A DNA stretch of 64,000 bases from Chelydra serpentina (GCA_037349315.1 JBAIAC010000615.1:1-64000), one strand, 5' to 3'. Positions 32,100-42,251 are shown, counted from the first letter of the stretch. Translations and numbers: made by a program. The notes: generated from the sequence alone by a model not told the origin.

Positions 32100-32580
32100 T
32101 CTTCTTTTCACAAAGTTGCTCGTTTTCAGGGTCTACTTTGTCTCCAGACAGATCCATTCTCTTTCAGAACGGCCTTGCTCTTTCTCTCTGTTTCGTTCAT
32201 TGACGTATCGGAGTAAAAACTCCCCTGCACTCCATTCTCAGACAAACACTAGTATTAAGTGTTTGCTACTGATTGGTCCAGACAGCATTTGTCGAGCAGA
32301 AGATGACATTTCTGGGGGATTGTTCCCAAGACCCAGTACTTAGTGTTCAAACATCTCCCAGCTTCCTTGGTGAAAATAACACCAAGGTTTGTTTGCAATG
32401 TACAGGAAGACAATAACTTTTCACCCCAGATGGGGCTTGAATCCACACTCTCTGGCTTTGGAAGCCAATCCCTTATCCATTACCCCACTGGGACCCTGAT
32501 GTACAGGTGTTGGAGAGATAGAAATTCCCTCTCCTAAATGCACATTCCTCACATTCGCTAGAAAGCCAAATACCCGCTTT
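32100..32580 (-). repeat. Module L (Arg-CCT module), inverted copy
   Basis: Reverse complement of the module at 41400-41900, 44600-45240, 36600-36975 and 63500-64000, with shared GAACAATCCCCCAGAAATG-type flank. Confidence 0.88.
32422..32494 (-). tRNA. Arg-type tRNA with anticodon CCA (Trp)
   Basis: The body matches tRNA-Arg(CCT), but the loop is TTCCAAA, so the anticodon is CCA. The TTGGC/GCCAG stem is sound and the acceptor GTCCCAG/CTGGGGT pairs with wobbles. The A-box is damaged (TGGGGTAATGG) and the T stem weakened (GTGGA/CCCAT). Probably a pseudogene. Confidence 0.78.
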
Positions 32581-32880
32581 ATGCGCCTTACAGAAATGTC
32601 ACATCCCCTGTCAGCGAGGCAACTGGGCAGGTCCCTGACAGTCTATGCAGATGGGACCTTTCCCTCCCGTACCCTTCTCCTTCCTCATCCGCCATCGTCC
32701 CAAGCAGCACAGCGAGTGGAAATCTTAAAAGTACCCAGGTGACTTAGGAGCAGAAACCCCCACAGACCTTCCCTGCAATTGGCACTTGCACCTCACTGAG
32801 CAGGATTGAAACTCACGCAGGGAGACTGCTGGGGAGCCTCCCCCTGGGCGTGAGCAAAGCAGCAGGGTGAAGAGAGAACT

Positions 32881-32952
32881 TGGAGATGCTGGGGATTGAA
32901 CCCAGGGTCTCATACAGACAAAGCATGCGCTCTACCACTGAGCTACATCCCC
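32881..32952 (-). tRNA. Ala-type tRNA with anticodon TGT (Thr)
   Basis: The body is alanine tRNA: acceptor GGGGATG/CATCTCC with the G3-U70 pair that is the known alanine identity element, A-box TAGCTCAGTGG, T arm CTGGG-TTCAATC-CCCAG. The loop is TTTGTCT, giving anticodon TGT, with C37 instead of a purine. The CATGC/GTATG stem pairs. If expressed it would be expected to put Ala at Thr ACA codons, so it may be silent; no T4 terminator is adjacent. Confidence 0.82.
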
Positions 32953-33876
32953 AGACGGGCTGGTTTTGCTCTCGGTTACACTCAGAGCCCTCCTGTCTCC
33001 AGAGCATCCAGCAGCCTAAAAGCAGCATGGGGGACACAGTCCCTGCTCTGAGGCCGATCCTGCTGTCCTGGAGGCTGCTGGTTCTTAGGGGTCACTTTGC
33101 AGCAGGGCCAGATTCTATGTGTGGGGCAGAGAGAGTCGTGCCCTGGACTCAGGGTGCAGAGATACACTCAGCCTCTCCCCTGTATTGGGGTGGGGGTGCT
33201 GCCACCCCCTGCTGGAAGGTCATGGTGGTGGGGAGGCGCTTTGAGCAGCTCAACTCCTGCCCCTGGTGGCAGAAGTGGGGTGGGGAGCTCCAGGTGTTTC
33301 TAGGATCTGCTATTTCCACTGGCCTGTAAAGTCCGGCTTTCCCCAGCACATTCACTGCGGTGCAATTGGGTCCCTGTTTCTATAGCTGAACAGCAAAGAA
33401 TCGCTCCCGGTTTCCCGTCTCTCTGCAGCGTGATTAGCCTGTGTCGGTGGTTAATGAGGTGGATCTAGCTGTAGATTGTTATTCATTCCCCACCCGGACA
33501 GTTCACACAGTCCCTGTCCCGTGCAGATCTCCAGCACCGCAGTTTTCCTGGTAGCAGCAGTTGGTTTTTCCCTGAGGCCCTGAGATTTTCAGGGTCCTTT
33601 TTTCCCTCCACCTGGAGTGAACTCAGCTTTTCCCCCGTCCGAGACACTCCATGAAATAACAACAGCAGCACTAAGGAGAAGGGGAGGGAACATCTCACTG
33701 GCAGGGCTGGATGGGCCCAGGGCCCCCTGCTCGTCCGTTGGTTCCATTGCAGAAGAGGACGGGTCCAGGGAATTTGCCCCCCTGCTTTGCACAAGGGACA
33801 GAGACAGATCTCGCTGTTCCTGTGTGTGTGCAGAGAAAATGGTGCTTCTGTCTGAAAGAGAGGCGGGAAATGGCCC

Positions 33877-34678
33877 TGTCATAAATATAAAGGGAAAGGG
33901 GAGAGGGCCTGATGCAGATAAAATCCTCTTACCAGTAAAGGGTTAAGAAATGCAGGTAGCCAGACTGACACCTGACCTGGCTGGCATCTGACCAATAAGG
34001 GGACAAGATACTTTCAAATCTTGGGAGGGGGAAAGCTGTGTGTGGGGCTTTTTGTCAGACACGGAGTGGTCTTGGAGTAAAAAGGAACCAGTCATCTTTT
34101 CATCAAATCCTCTCTTGTCTGAAGTAAGTTTAGATAGCATAGCGGTTAGATTTCTGTTTATTTTTGCTTGGTACGTTCCCTGTGTGAGAGGAAGGGGTTA
34201 TTCCTTTTTCTTTTTCTGTAACGTTAAGGGTTTGTCCAGAGGGGGATCCCTATGCGTTTGGAAATTGAGTACCCTGTAATTAGTTACCATCCTGATTTTA
34301 CAGAGATGATTTTACCTTCTTTGTTTTAATAAAATCCTTCTTTTAAGAAGCTGACTGTTTTCTATGGTGTTAAAACCCAGGGGGTGGGTTTTTAGATCAC
34401 TGTGTAACCAATTGGTTGGGAGATTGTCCTCAAGCTTCCCAGGAAAGGGGGTGTACGGCTTGAGGGGGTATTTTGGGGGGGAGGGAAGTTCAAGTGATTC
34501 CTTTCCTGGATTCCTGTTAGACACTTGATGGTGGAAGCGAAAGAAGCATTTCTCAGGGTGCAGGGACCTTTGTACCTTGGGGGTTTTAACCTAAGCTGGT
34601 AAAAATAAGCTTAGGGGCTCTTTATGCGGGCCCCCACGTCTTTACCCTAGAGTTTAGAGTGGGGAGGGAACCCTGACA
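33877..34678 (+). mobile_element. LTR of the fold-back element
   Basis: 802 bp, TG...CA ends (TGTCATAAATA / GAACCCTGACA), AATAAA at 34328-34333 in the expected downstream half. Fragments of the same LTR family lie at 8330-8498 and 11717-11882. Confidence 0.85.
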
Positions 34679-35036
34679 TGGTGGCAGAGTGGTGGGATTT
34701 ATTGAACCACAGATTTTTTTTGAACCAGACACAGGGAGTTAAGAATTTTTTTTGTTCTCTCTGGCTCTTCCCTGTAGCTGCTTGGAGCAGGAGGGGGGAG
34801 GGGTTGAGCTGCTAGGAGATAAAGTATCTACATATGAAAGCAGGTAGTTAACCCCTACAGGGAATACCCAAGCAAGTTTTTTTTTCTTTTCTAACTCTCT
34901 CCTGTTAAGACAGATTAAAAACAGAAAGGCTAAGCTGACTGCCAGTGAAGCAGCTATTAAACTTGAGATAGCTCGGCTACAAGCCGATGAGGAGAAGAAA
35001 CATGCAAGACTGCTACAACTTAATCAGAAATCTACT

Positions 35037-35304
35037 CGCTATGCTATCTAAACTTACTTTAGACAAGTGAGGATTTGATGCAAAGATGACTGGTTCCTTT
35101 TTACTCCAAGACCACTCCCTGTCTGACAAAAAGCCCCACACACAGCTTTCCCCCTCCCAAGATTTGAAAGTATCTTGTCCCCTTATTGGTCAGATGCCAG
35201 CCAGGTCAGGTGTCAGTCTGGCTACCTGCATTTCTTAACCCTTTACTGGTAAGAGGATTTTATCTGCATCAGGCCCTCTCCCCTTTCCCTTTATATTTAT
35301 GACA
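35037..35304 (-). mobile_element. Inverted LTR 5' segment
   Basis: Reverse complement of about 33877-34145. The junction with the gag-like leader lies at CTACTCGCTATGCTATC near 35034-35050. Confidence 0.88.
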
Positions 35305-35575
35305 GGCCCCATGGTGGGACAATATCCTCGGGATTAAGAGCAAAGGACTCAGGCTGAGAACCGATTTAACTCCACTCATCTGGGATTTAACAAATTGTCT
35401 TCCATGGAGACACTGGGACCTTGTGACATTGCTCCAGACTCGGGGGGGTTGGGCTGCTTTAACTCCCTGGCTGGCCGCCGCCTCAGCCACCTCTTGCCCC
35501 ATGGCCTAGGCTCTCGGCCCTCTGCTGATTGCTCCTTGCTGGATTGCCCAGAGCAAAAAGGAAGACGTGCAGGTC

Positions 35576-35647
35576 TAGCACACAATGGTTTTGATCCATC
35601 AGCCACTGGGTTTTGGGCCCAGCCCACTTCTGCTGCACCCCCCTGCT
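35576..35647 (-). tRNA. Initiator-Met-type tRNA with anticodon CAA
   Basis: Aligned to the initiator tRNA at 40186-40257 over its whole length. The loop CCCAAAA gives CAA instead of CAT in a perfect CTGGG/CCCAG stem. The acceptor AGCAGGG/GTGTGCT has two mismatches and the T loop reads ATCAAAA. Probably a pseudogene. Confidence 0.75.
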
Positions 35648-35762
35648 GGGTCTTCAGCCCCAGCTCCAGCATCCGGCCTAGCGCCCTGTGAGCTCCAGCG
35701 CTGGCAGGGAGATGCGCCGGCTGCTCGGAGCAGCCTTGGTAACAGCAGTTTTGTTTCTGTGT

Positions 35763-35836
35763 GTCTCTGTGGCGCAATGGGTCAGCGCGTTGGGCTGTTA
35801 ACCGAAAGGCTGGTGGTTCGAGCCCACCCAGGGACG
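35763..35836 (+). tRNA. tRNA-Asn (GTT)
   Basis: A 74-nt cloverleaf: acceptor GTCTCTG/CAGGGAC, A-box TGGCGCAATGG, loop CTGTTAA, T arm GGTGG-TTCGAGC-CCACC all intact. The anticodon stem TTGGG/CCGAA has one G-G mismatch. Likely functional or nearly so. Confidence 0.88.
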
Positions 35837-36008
35837 GTAATAACCTGATGTTGCTTCTTAAGGGACTGTTTTGCTGCCTCAAAGACGCCTCCCAGCAGCT
35901 GGTTTGCCAGGGCCCCGGCCCAGCCCCCTGCACCGCTCCCTGCCAGGGCCAGAGCTCGCAAGGCACCAGCCTGGAGCCAGGGCCGCTGGGTGCTGCTTAC
36001 GAAAAGCC

Positions 36009-36079
36009 AGCAGAGGGACCCAGGGGAACTGTGCTGTGCCCATAACACAGAGGTGGATTAATCAAACCCTCTTCTGCGA
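36009..36079 (+). pseudogene. Initiator-Met-like tRNA with re-paired anticodon stem
   Basis: Anticodon CAT in loop CCCATAA with stem CTGTG/CACAG, fully paired although both sides differ from the usual CTGGG/CCCAG. The acceptor AGCAGAG/TTCTGCG pairs except at position 1. The T stem GATTA/CCCTC is broken. Same sequence at 43995-44065 and 62898-62968. Confidence 0.72.
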
Positions 36080-36669
36080 GCACCGGGCCTCCCGCTTCCT
36101 ACCCTGGGCCTGCAAGCGAGGGGGCGGCTTGCACAGCGCCCAGAGTCTCACCTGTGAGGCAGGAGGCGGCTGACGCCCGCAGCCTGCTGGGGAGCTCCCA
36201 GAAGTGATTAAGGGACAGAGACTCCTAAGTGCCCAGAGTAACTAGGGTTTGGGGTTCACGAGGCCGGTAAGGGGGTCGCTATGTCGGCCTTGTAACCCTG
36301 GGTGTCAGGTCGCTCTGCAGCTTTGATCTAGAGCTCTGATCCCAACGACCGACCAGCAGCCCACAGCCTCCCGCTGGGTCTGCCCCACCTGGTTACTCCT
36401 CACAGGCTGACCTGATCCCGCTTCCAGCTCTGGATTCACCCCCCAATCATCCTACTCAGAGCCACAGCCGTGGGGGTGCTGATGGAGGGAGGGGTGACTC
36501 TGGGATGGGGTTCTTCTCTAAAGATGGCTGCAGAAAGGTGGGGCCCAGTTGCCTCACTGACAGGGGATGCCGACATTTCTGTAAGGCGTCTAAAGGGGGT
36601 CTTTGGCTTCCAAGCGAATGTGAGGAATGTGGAATTATGAGAGGGAATTTCGATCTGTCAATTAGGTGT

Positions 36670-36742
36670 ACTTCAGCGGCCTAATGGATAAGACATTGGT
36701 TTTCTAAGTCAGAGATTGGGGGTTCACGTGCCATCTGGGGTG
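36670..36742 (+). tRNA. Arg-type tRNA (TCT), degenerate
   Basis: Module L tRNA with loop TTTCTAA, changing anticodon CCT to TCT (still arginine). The acceptor ACTTCAG/CTGGGGT pairs via wobbles. The T loop reads TTCACGT and its stem is broken. Likely a pseudogene. Confidence 0.72.
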
Positions 36743-37086
36743 AAAGAATATTTTCTTCCTGTACATTGCAAAGAAACCTTGATCTTCTTTTCACCAATGA
36801 AGCTGGGAGATGTCTGAACACAAACTCCTAGATTGAGGGGAACAATCCCCCAGAAATGGCATCTTCCACTCGACAAATGCTTTCTAGACCCATCAGTAGC
36901 AAACACTTAATACTAGTGTGTGTCTGAGAATAGAGTGAAGGGGAGTGTTTACTCCGACACGTCAATGAACGAAACGCCACTCTGCTGGCTCTTTGCTTAC
37001 ACCGCCCAGTCTCCAGTATCCACACTTGCTGGCGCTGGCAGGCAGAGGCGCAGGCTGTTAGGCAGCAGCCTTGGCAGCAAAGTTGT

Positions 37087-37160
37087 GTCTCTGTGGCGCA
37101 ATGGGTCAGCGTGTTTGGCTGTTAACCGGAAGGCTGGTGGTTCGAGCCCACCCAGGGACT
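37087..37160 (+). tRNA. tRNA-Asn (GTT)
   Basis: 74 nt, acceptor GTCTCTG/CAGGGAC, loop CTGTTAA in TTTGG/CCGGA (paired with wobbles), T arm perfect. Likely functional. Confidence 0.9.
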
Positions 37161-37532
37161 GGGATAACCCTGTGTTCCTCAAGACCTGCTGAGAGCCCGA
37201 TAGGCCCCCTTCTTGCAATCTCAAAAGCGTCCCCCTTGGCCTCAGTGGTTTCAGCAGAGGCCCGAAGCGTGCGCCTGCCTATAAAGTCCGGCTTTCCCCA
37301 GCACATTCACTGCGGTGCAATGGGGTCACTGTGTCTATGGCTGAACGGCAAAGAATCGCTCCCGGTTTCCCGTCTCTCTGCAGCATGATCAGCTCTGTTC
37401 TCCCTTAAAAAAATTTTTTTTAAGTGCTGTTTCTTTTTAGGGCATCTCTTCTGCTCAGAGAGGGAGCAGCCGTTATCTCCGCTCCCCACCTGGCTACGCT
37501 ACTAAGTGTTAGGTGGCAAAGGAGATACCCCA

Positions 37533-37604
37533 AGGTCCCACCAAGACTTGAACTTGGATAGCAGGAATCAAAGTCCTGAGCGCCGGCCCTTACACCACGG
37601 GAGA
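37533..37604 (-). tRNA. tRNA-Gln (TTG), acceptor damaged
   Basis: Loop CTTTGAT, anticodon TTG, stem CAGGA/TCCTG perfect. The T stem CCAAG/CTTGG is perfect, with both partners changed from CCGAG/CTCGG. The acceptor TCTCCCG/TGGGACC has mismatches at positions 1-2. The terminator is reduced to TTT. Confidence 0.8.
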
Positions 37605-37896
37605 ACACCCTGTGTTTGTTTGACTTCCAGTGTAGAAGAGCCTGAGCGGACAATAATTTGCCTTCCTTCCTCTAGGTATCTAAGGCTTCTCTGACCAGCC
37701 CTGCATTTGCTCAACAAGTCGGCACGCAGCGGTTTGCTGTAGACCCCGAAGCCTTTCTTCCTCCAGACTGTGAGGCCAATGGGCGTCTGAAGAAGTTGCC
37801 CCTTCAGTCCCAGGCAGTAAATAGCCCTTCCTAGGAAAGCCCAAGTCCTGAAAAGAGTAAGACTTCTGAAGTTCTCAGGGGAAGCGATCACTCCTG

Positions 37897-37969
37897 CACC
37901 TGACCAGGGACTTGAACCCTGGACCCTCAGATTAAAAGTCTGATGCTCTACCAACTGAGCTAGCCAGGC
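37897..37969 (-). tRNA. tRNA-Lys (TTT)
   Basis: A complete 73-nt gene: acceptor GCCTGGC/GTCAGGT, A-box TAGCTCAGTTGG, loop CTTTTAA in TCAGA/TCTGA, T arm CAGGG-TTCAAGT-CCCTG. No defects seen. Same sequence as 59241-59313. Confidence 0.94.
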
Positions 37970-38165
37970 TCACATGAAACACTGGCAAGTTTGGTGCAGA
38001 AGAGAAACTAACCAAGAAAAAGCAGGCAGGAAACAACAGCTTTCTCCAGCACGCTTTCTCAGCTCATTTCACCACCCTCTGTGCTGCAGGGGTTGGGGTG
38101 ATCCCAGTGGCAAAAAGGGGAGCACCTTGCTGGACAGCTAAGGGACCTGAGAAAAGGAAGCTTCA

Positions 38166-38237
38166 TGTTTCTCGTGGTTTCAAACCAGGAGCTTTTGGCG
38201 TGTCAGGCAAATGTGATCACCACGACACGACAGAAAC
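38166..38237 (-). tRNA. tRNA-Val-like (GAC)
   Basis: A 72-nt valine-type cloverleaf: A-box TCGTGTCGTGGTGATCAC, loop CTGACAC (anticodon GAC), T loop GGTTTGAAACC, acceptor GTTTCTG/GAGAAAC with one mismatch at position 7. The anticodon stem TTTGC/GCCAA and T stem CCTGG/CCACG each carry one mismatch. A TTTT terminator follows. GAC is unusual; vertebrates normally use AAC, CAC and TAC. Confidence 0.78.
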
Positions 38238-38337
38238 TCTGCCACAGGGCTTTGCCCCTCCCCTCAAATTCCATCCGCTTGGCTGGCGCTCGCCCTGTCA
38301 CACCCCGATGGGCGAAGCTGCAGAAAGTGGTGGCAGC

Positions 38338-38427
38338 TCGTCGATGGGTCGGCTGGTAGAGCAACGGTCTGGAGCCGGCTCCCAGGAAGTCATCCTTACG
38401 TCGCCCTTGTTACTCCAGCTTGAAGGA
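38338..38427 (+). pseudogene. tRNA-Tyr-like pseudogene with intron
   Basis: TCGTCGATGGGTCGGCTGGT then AGAGCAACGGTCTGGAGC parallels the tyrosine 5' exon. About 16 nt of intron-like sequence follow, then ATCCTTACGTCGC and a 3' end CCAGCTTGAAGGA like the tyrosine 3' exon. The anticodon position reads GGA instead of GTA and the T arm is degenerate. Confidence 0.6.
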
Positions 38428-38608
38428 GAGCTTCTTTCCTTCCCCTCGCTGAGAAAGAGCAAGAGAAGAAGGAAACCTCACATGGGCCAACTGGGTTCAC
38501 AAGCCCACGCTGCTTTTCCCTGCTGGGGAACCTAAAATAAGGGACTCGTGGTAGGTAAAGCCACTGCTGCCCTTCCAGAAAACAGCCCAGCCCTGCACCC
38601 AAAGAGCA

Positions 38609-38681
38609 GGCTAAAGCCTGGAGGTGAACTAAGGATCTCTAGATCTTCAGTCTAATGCTCTCCTGACTGAGCTACTTCAGC
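38609..38681 (-). tRNA. tRNA-Phe (GAA)
   Basis: 73 nt, acceptor GCTGAAG/CTTTAGC fully paired, A-box TAGCTCAGTCAGGAGAGC, loop CTGAAGA in TTAGA/TCTAG. The T arm CTTAG-TTCACCT-CCAGG has one mismatch and an altered loop. The only Phe locus in the window; possibly functional. Confidence 0.8.
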
Positions 38682-38719
38682 ACCTACAGGGGACCTTTTT
38701 GGTCTGGTGCTTCTCTGTC

Positions 38720-39310
38720 TGGGATGTTTCTGTCAGTCCTGGCACACAAGAAGGACGTCATTGCGAGAGGCCCAGGAGGGCCTGATGAATTCTTGCCGGC
38801 CTTACTCAGCCCTGTGAAGTGTTACCCTGGACTCAGCTCTCCATTGGTCTGTCTGCTTTGGGGCAGGGACCATAACACGTCCTGCTGCATTCGTTATTTC
38901 AAAGGGTGGTTTAGGATTTTCAGTCTCAGACACGGTGCACAAAGCAGGACTCCACCCTCGGCGTAAACTAAATGATTTTTACCCACAGATTCTGGCAGCC
39001 ACAAGGAGCCATTTGGTGTGAGAGTCAGACCTGCCCCTGTCCCAGAGGGAGGGGTCGTCTGGGAGGGGCCTGGAACACGGACCTATCAGCTCTTAACTCC
39101 CAAACTTTCAGTAACTCTGTTATCAGTGCCTGGGAGTGTAATTTAAACCATAAAAACAGCCACACTGGGCTAGACCAAAGGCCCATCTAGCTCTGAATCT
39201 TGTCTTCTGACAGTAGCCAATACCAGGTGCCCCAAAAGCCACCACTGGGAGTTGAACCCAGGATCTCCTGTTTACAAAACAGGTGCTTTAACCAGCTAAG
39301 CCATGGTACC
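38720..39310 (-). repeat. Thr module, inverted copy
   Basis: Reverse complement of about 53264-53790, with shared GTTTAAATTACACTCCCAGG-type sequence. Shorter relatives at 60100-60300. Confidence 0.88.
39237..39310 (-). tRNA. tRNA-Thr (TGT)
   Basis: Loop TTTGTAA in a perfect CCTGT/ACAGG stem; A-box TGGCTTAGCTGG; T arm CTGGG-TTCAACT-CCCAG. The acceptor GGTACCA/TGGTGGC has one mismatch. TTTT follows immediately. Likely functional. Confidence 0.88.
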
Positions 39311-39664
39311 AAGTGGTGTCAAGAATGATCTCTATGGTCCCAGTTCATATTAATAACGTCACAGCAGCCTACAGAGAAGTGGGAGGGAGGCGCCTTCGAG
39401 CCGGCGAGTCTCGTCCGTTTCTACCTTGTCGCTTTGGCGGAGGCGGGAAGGGAGCGAAACGTGCCCGGCTGAAGGTTTTGCGCTCGGCCTTGAGGATTAA
39501 GCCTGAGCCTCCGGCATGGGTGCTGGGAGATGGGTTTCTGAGTCGCATCCAGCGCACGCTTCGGGCCTCGCTGAAACCACTGAGGCCAAGAGGGACGCTT
39601 TTGAGGCGGCAAAAAGGGGGCCTATGGGGCTCTCCGCAGGTCTTGAGGAACGCAGGGTTATCGC

Positions 39665-39738
39665 TGTCCCTGGGTGGGCTCGAACCACCAGCCTTTCAGT
39701 GAAGAGCCGAATACACTGACCCATTGCGCCACAGAGAC
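39665..39738 (-). tRNA. Asn-type tRNA with anticodon CTT (Lys)
   Basis: Acceptor GTCTCTG/CAGGGAC, A-box TGGCGCAATGG and T arm GGTGG-TTCGAGC-CCACC are those of tRNA-Asn here, but the loop is CTCTTCA, giving anticodon CTT. The TTCGG/CTGAA stem pairs with one wobble. Apart from the anticodon loop the gene looks intact. Confidence 0.82.
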
Positions 39739-40185
39739 ACGAGTCTGCTGCTCCGAGCAGCCTGCACCTCTGCTGGCCAGTGCCCCAGCCCGAGTCACGT
39801 CCGCAGCCTGGCCCGCCCCGGCTGACGGCGCGCAGAGCCACACGAGTCAATGGCAGGTGGAGTTGGGAGCCTCGGCTCTTTCCCCCAACAGCCCCACGGA
39901 GCTGCCGAGCGTCCCGAGAGCCTCCCGCGTGTTCTCCCGCAGCAGCCGCCTGCCGGTGTGGGTGGGAAAAGGGGACGAGGACGCGCTGCTGCCTCAGGCC
40001 GGGACAGGAGCCCTCACCACACACAGGCCTGGCTCTTGCCTTCAGCCCAGGCAGCCAGCGGGGCCGGGGAGCTCCCTGGCAGTCCCACACCTCAGCCACC
40101 TCTTGCCTCACGGCCTCGGCTCCTGGCGCTCTGCTGGTCGCCCCCTCGCTTGCAGGCCCAGAGCAAAAAGAAACAAGCACCTGCC

Positions 40186-40257
40186 TAGCAAAGGATGGTT
40201 TCGATCCATCGACCGCTGGGTTATGAGCCCAGCACACTGCCGCTGGGCCACTCTGCT
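40186..40257 (-). tRNA. Initiator tRNA-Met (CAT)
   Basis: 72 nt, starts AGCAGAGTGGCCCAGCGG, loop CTCATAA in CTGGG/CCCAG with the three G-C pairs typical of initiators, T loop ATCGAAA, acceptor AGCAGAG/CTTTGCT. T-rich terminator TTTCTTTTT follows. Probably functional. Confidence 0.92.
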
Positions 40258-40329
40258 GGGTCTCTGCCTCCAGCATCCAGCCCCCAGCCTCCAGCATCCA
40301 CACTAGCGCCTTGCGAGCGCTGGCGCTGG

Positions 40330-40995
40330 CCAGCAGAGATCTCAGCCACAATGCCCCAGATGGGCAAACACTGTGGGCTCCTGAAGCCTCTGCCCCCCTA
40401 TGGATCCCCCCTAATCCTTCACGCTGCTCCTGTCTGTAGAATGGGAATGGGGCGGAGGCCGTGGAGGAGCCTCTGGGGACACAGATCTGAGGCTTGGGGA
40501 GAGACAGATTGTCTGAGACGTCAGAGCGCTGTAACCCTGCAGCCACCCCCGAAATCAGGGGCCTGTTCCCGCCCTGAGTCTGGGCTCCCAGGATCCCCCC
40601 CACGGAGCAGGGAGCCCACAGAATACAGCCTGGAAACAGGCATGTGAAACTAACTCCTGCTCTCCCTGACCGGGCCTCCCCTAGACCAAATGACACCCCA
40701 GGAAAAAGCTTCTTCGCTGACCCCCCATATGTTAAAATTCTGAATACCCTTTTTTAATTGCATTTTTTGCTCATTTTATGATTTTCATGCGCAATTTGGA
40801 TACGTGATTTTCTCTATCCAAATTGAGGGTGAGGGGAAAGGAGGTGGCACAAGATATAAAGAGTAAAACACGATACAATCATCCTAGTTAAGCCCCTAGC
40901 GACTGCACAATCTTTTCATACACTTCTGTATTATCATCAGTGTCTTATTTCCTCTGGAGTCTAGACCTTGACTATACCTTGAAATTTGGATCTTG
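40330..40995. other. Intergenic, no recognised feature
   Basis: G/C-rich at first, then AT-rich after 40720. No tRNA or clear repeat. Confidence 0.5.
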
Positions 40996-41002
40996 ATAAA
41001 AA

Positions 41003-41084
41003 TATTCGCCGAACCCTGGTTAAGGCAACGGACTTGACACGCACCGGGGTGTCCCTACACAGGTACAAATACTAGCAACAATGG
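41003..41084 (+). pseudogene. tRNA-Ser-like pseudogene
   Basis: CTGGTTAAGGCAACGGACTT, GGGGTGTCCCTACACAGG and ACTAGCAAC follow the order of tRNA-Ser(TGA) with many substitutions. GCCGA near 41008 marks the D stem. The B-box is lost. Confidence 0.5.
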
Positions 41085-41399
41085 CTGCTTTTTAGCCATT
41101 GTTTTTAATCAGGGCAATAAATTGATACAAAATCCTGTTAAATGATTTCTCAGCCTGAGTCCTTCACCCACATTCTGTAGGGCATTGGGCCACCATGTGG
41201 ATGTTTCATTTCCCTCCTCAATTTCACACAGAGACACAATTTCCTTTGCACAGATCCATGAACAGCAAAACCTCCCTGTGTCTCTTGTCTGAGCCAGGGC
41301 ATTCGATTCCATTCAAACCTCCTCTCCTGCTGTGACTGTGGTCAAACAGAGGGGATTTGGTCACTTTCATCTCTGACAGCGACCCAGAGAAATCCTGCC

Positions 41400-41900
41400 C
41401 CCTAGCGAATGTGAGGAATGTGCAATTATTGGAGGGAATTTCAATCCCTCCAACCCTTGTATATTAGGGTCCCAGTGGCCTAATGGATAAGGCATTGGCT
41501 TCCTAAGCCAAAGATTGTGGGTTCAACTCCCATCTGGGGTGAAAAACTACTTTCTTCCTGTACATTGCAAAGAAACCTTGGTCTTATTTTCACCAAGGAA
41601 GCTGGGAGATGTTTGAACACAAAGTATTGGGTCTTGGAAACAATCCCCCAGAAATGTCATCTTCCACTCGACAAATGCTTTCTAGACCCATCAGTAGCAA
41701 ACACTTAATACTAGTGTTTGTCTGAGAAGAGAGTGCAGGGGAGTGTTTACTCCGACACGTCAATGAATGAAACAGACAGAAAGAGCAAGGCCGTTCTGAA
41801 AGAGAATGGATTTGTCTGGCGACAAAGCAGACCCTGATAATGAGCAACGGCGTGAAAAAAAGAGCTTCAAATGTGTGTTAGGTGTTAGTTAGGTTGGTCT
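41400..41900 (+). repeat. Module L, copy with intact target site
   Basis: Arg-CCT module. Contains the uninterrupted GAAACAGACAGAAAGAGC at 41769-41786, which is split by insertions in the 45-kb and 64-kb copies. Confidence 0.9.
41469..41541 (+). tRNA. tRNA-Arg (CCT)
   Basis: 73 nt, acceptor GTCCCAG/CTGGGGT, A-box TGGCCTAATGG, loop TTCCTAA in a perfect TTGGC/GCCAA stem, T arm GTGGG-TTCAACT-CCCAT. Likely functional. Confidence 0.92.
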
Positions 41901-41962
41901 TGCAAATTTAAAGAACATCCCAATGCCCTTAGCATGATGCGGACACTGCCATGCTGGAGGCT

Positions 41963-42086
41963 TAGGGTAACCAGACAGCACTTGTGAAAAATCGGGACAG
42001 GGGGTGGAGGGTAATAGGAGCCTATATAAGAAAAAGACCCCAAAATCGGGACTGTCCCTATAAAATCGGGACATCTGGTCACCCTA
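41963..42086 (+). mobile_element. MITE with 8-bp target duplication
   Basis: TAGGGTAACCAGACAG...ACATCTGGTCACCCTA flanked by TGGAGGCT at 41955-41962 and 42087-42094. Confidence 0.9.
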
Positions 42087-42251
42087 TGGAGGCTCCACAT
42101 TTATTTATTGGCAAATACAATTTGCATTATTTTAAAATATTGTGCACAGATTTTTATTGTATTGTATTTTATTGTTTGGTGCAGAATCCCTTCAGGAGTA
42201 AAACCCACTCAGCTGCCCTGTGACTAGATCCTGTAGGCAGTTGCCACACAC

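Larger units (their letters stand above)
33877..35304 (+). mobile_element. Fold-back LTR retroelement with 5-bp target duplication
   Basis: Starts TGTCATAAATATAAAGGG and ends with its reverse complement, flanked by GGCCC at 33872-33876 and 35305-35309. The paralogous site at 62196-62206 is empty (AAATGGCCCCATGG). Order inside: full LTR 33877-34678, leader with a TGGTGGCAGAG primer-site-like motif, a short gag-like reading (KLTASEAAIKLEIARLQADE), then an inverted copy of the LTR 5' 268 bp. The rest of the element is absent; nothing here is a functional retroviral gene. Confidence 0.88.
32875..36640 (+). repeat. Module K, copy 1, interrupted by an LTR element
   Basis: Matches 61195-63540 in direct order (Ala-type, iMet-type, Asn-type, iMet-type tRNAs, then module L), apart from the 1.43-kb insertion at 33877-35304. 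The last part also matches 43850-44640. Confidence 0.9.

Noticed and set aside
33877..35304. Functional endogenous retrovirus
   Set aside because: Only one LTR, a leader, a short gag-like stretch and an inverted LTR piece remain. No pol or env reading frame is present.
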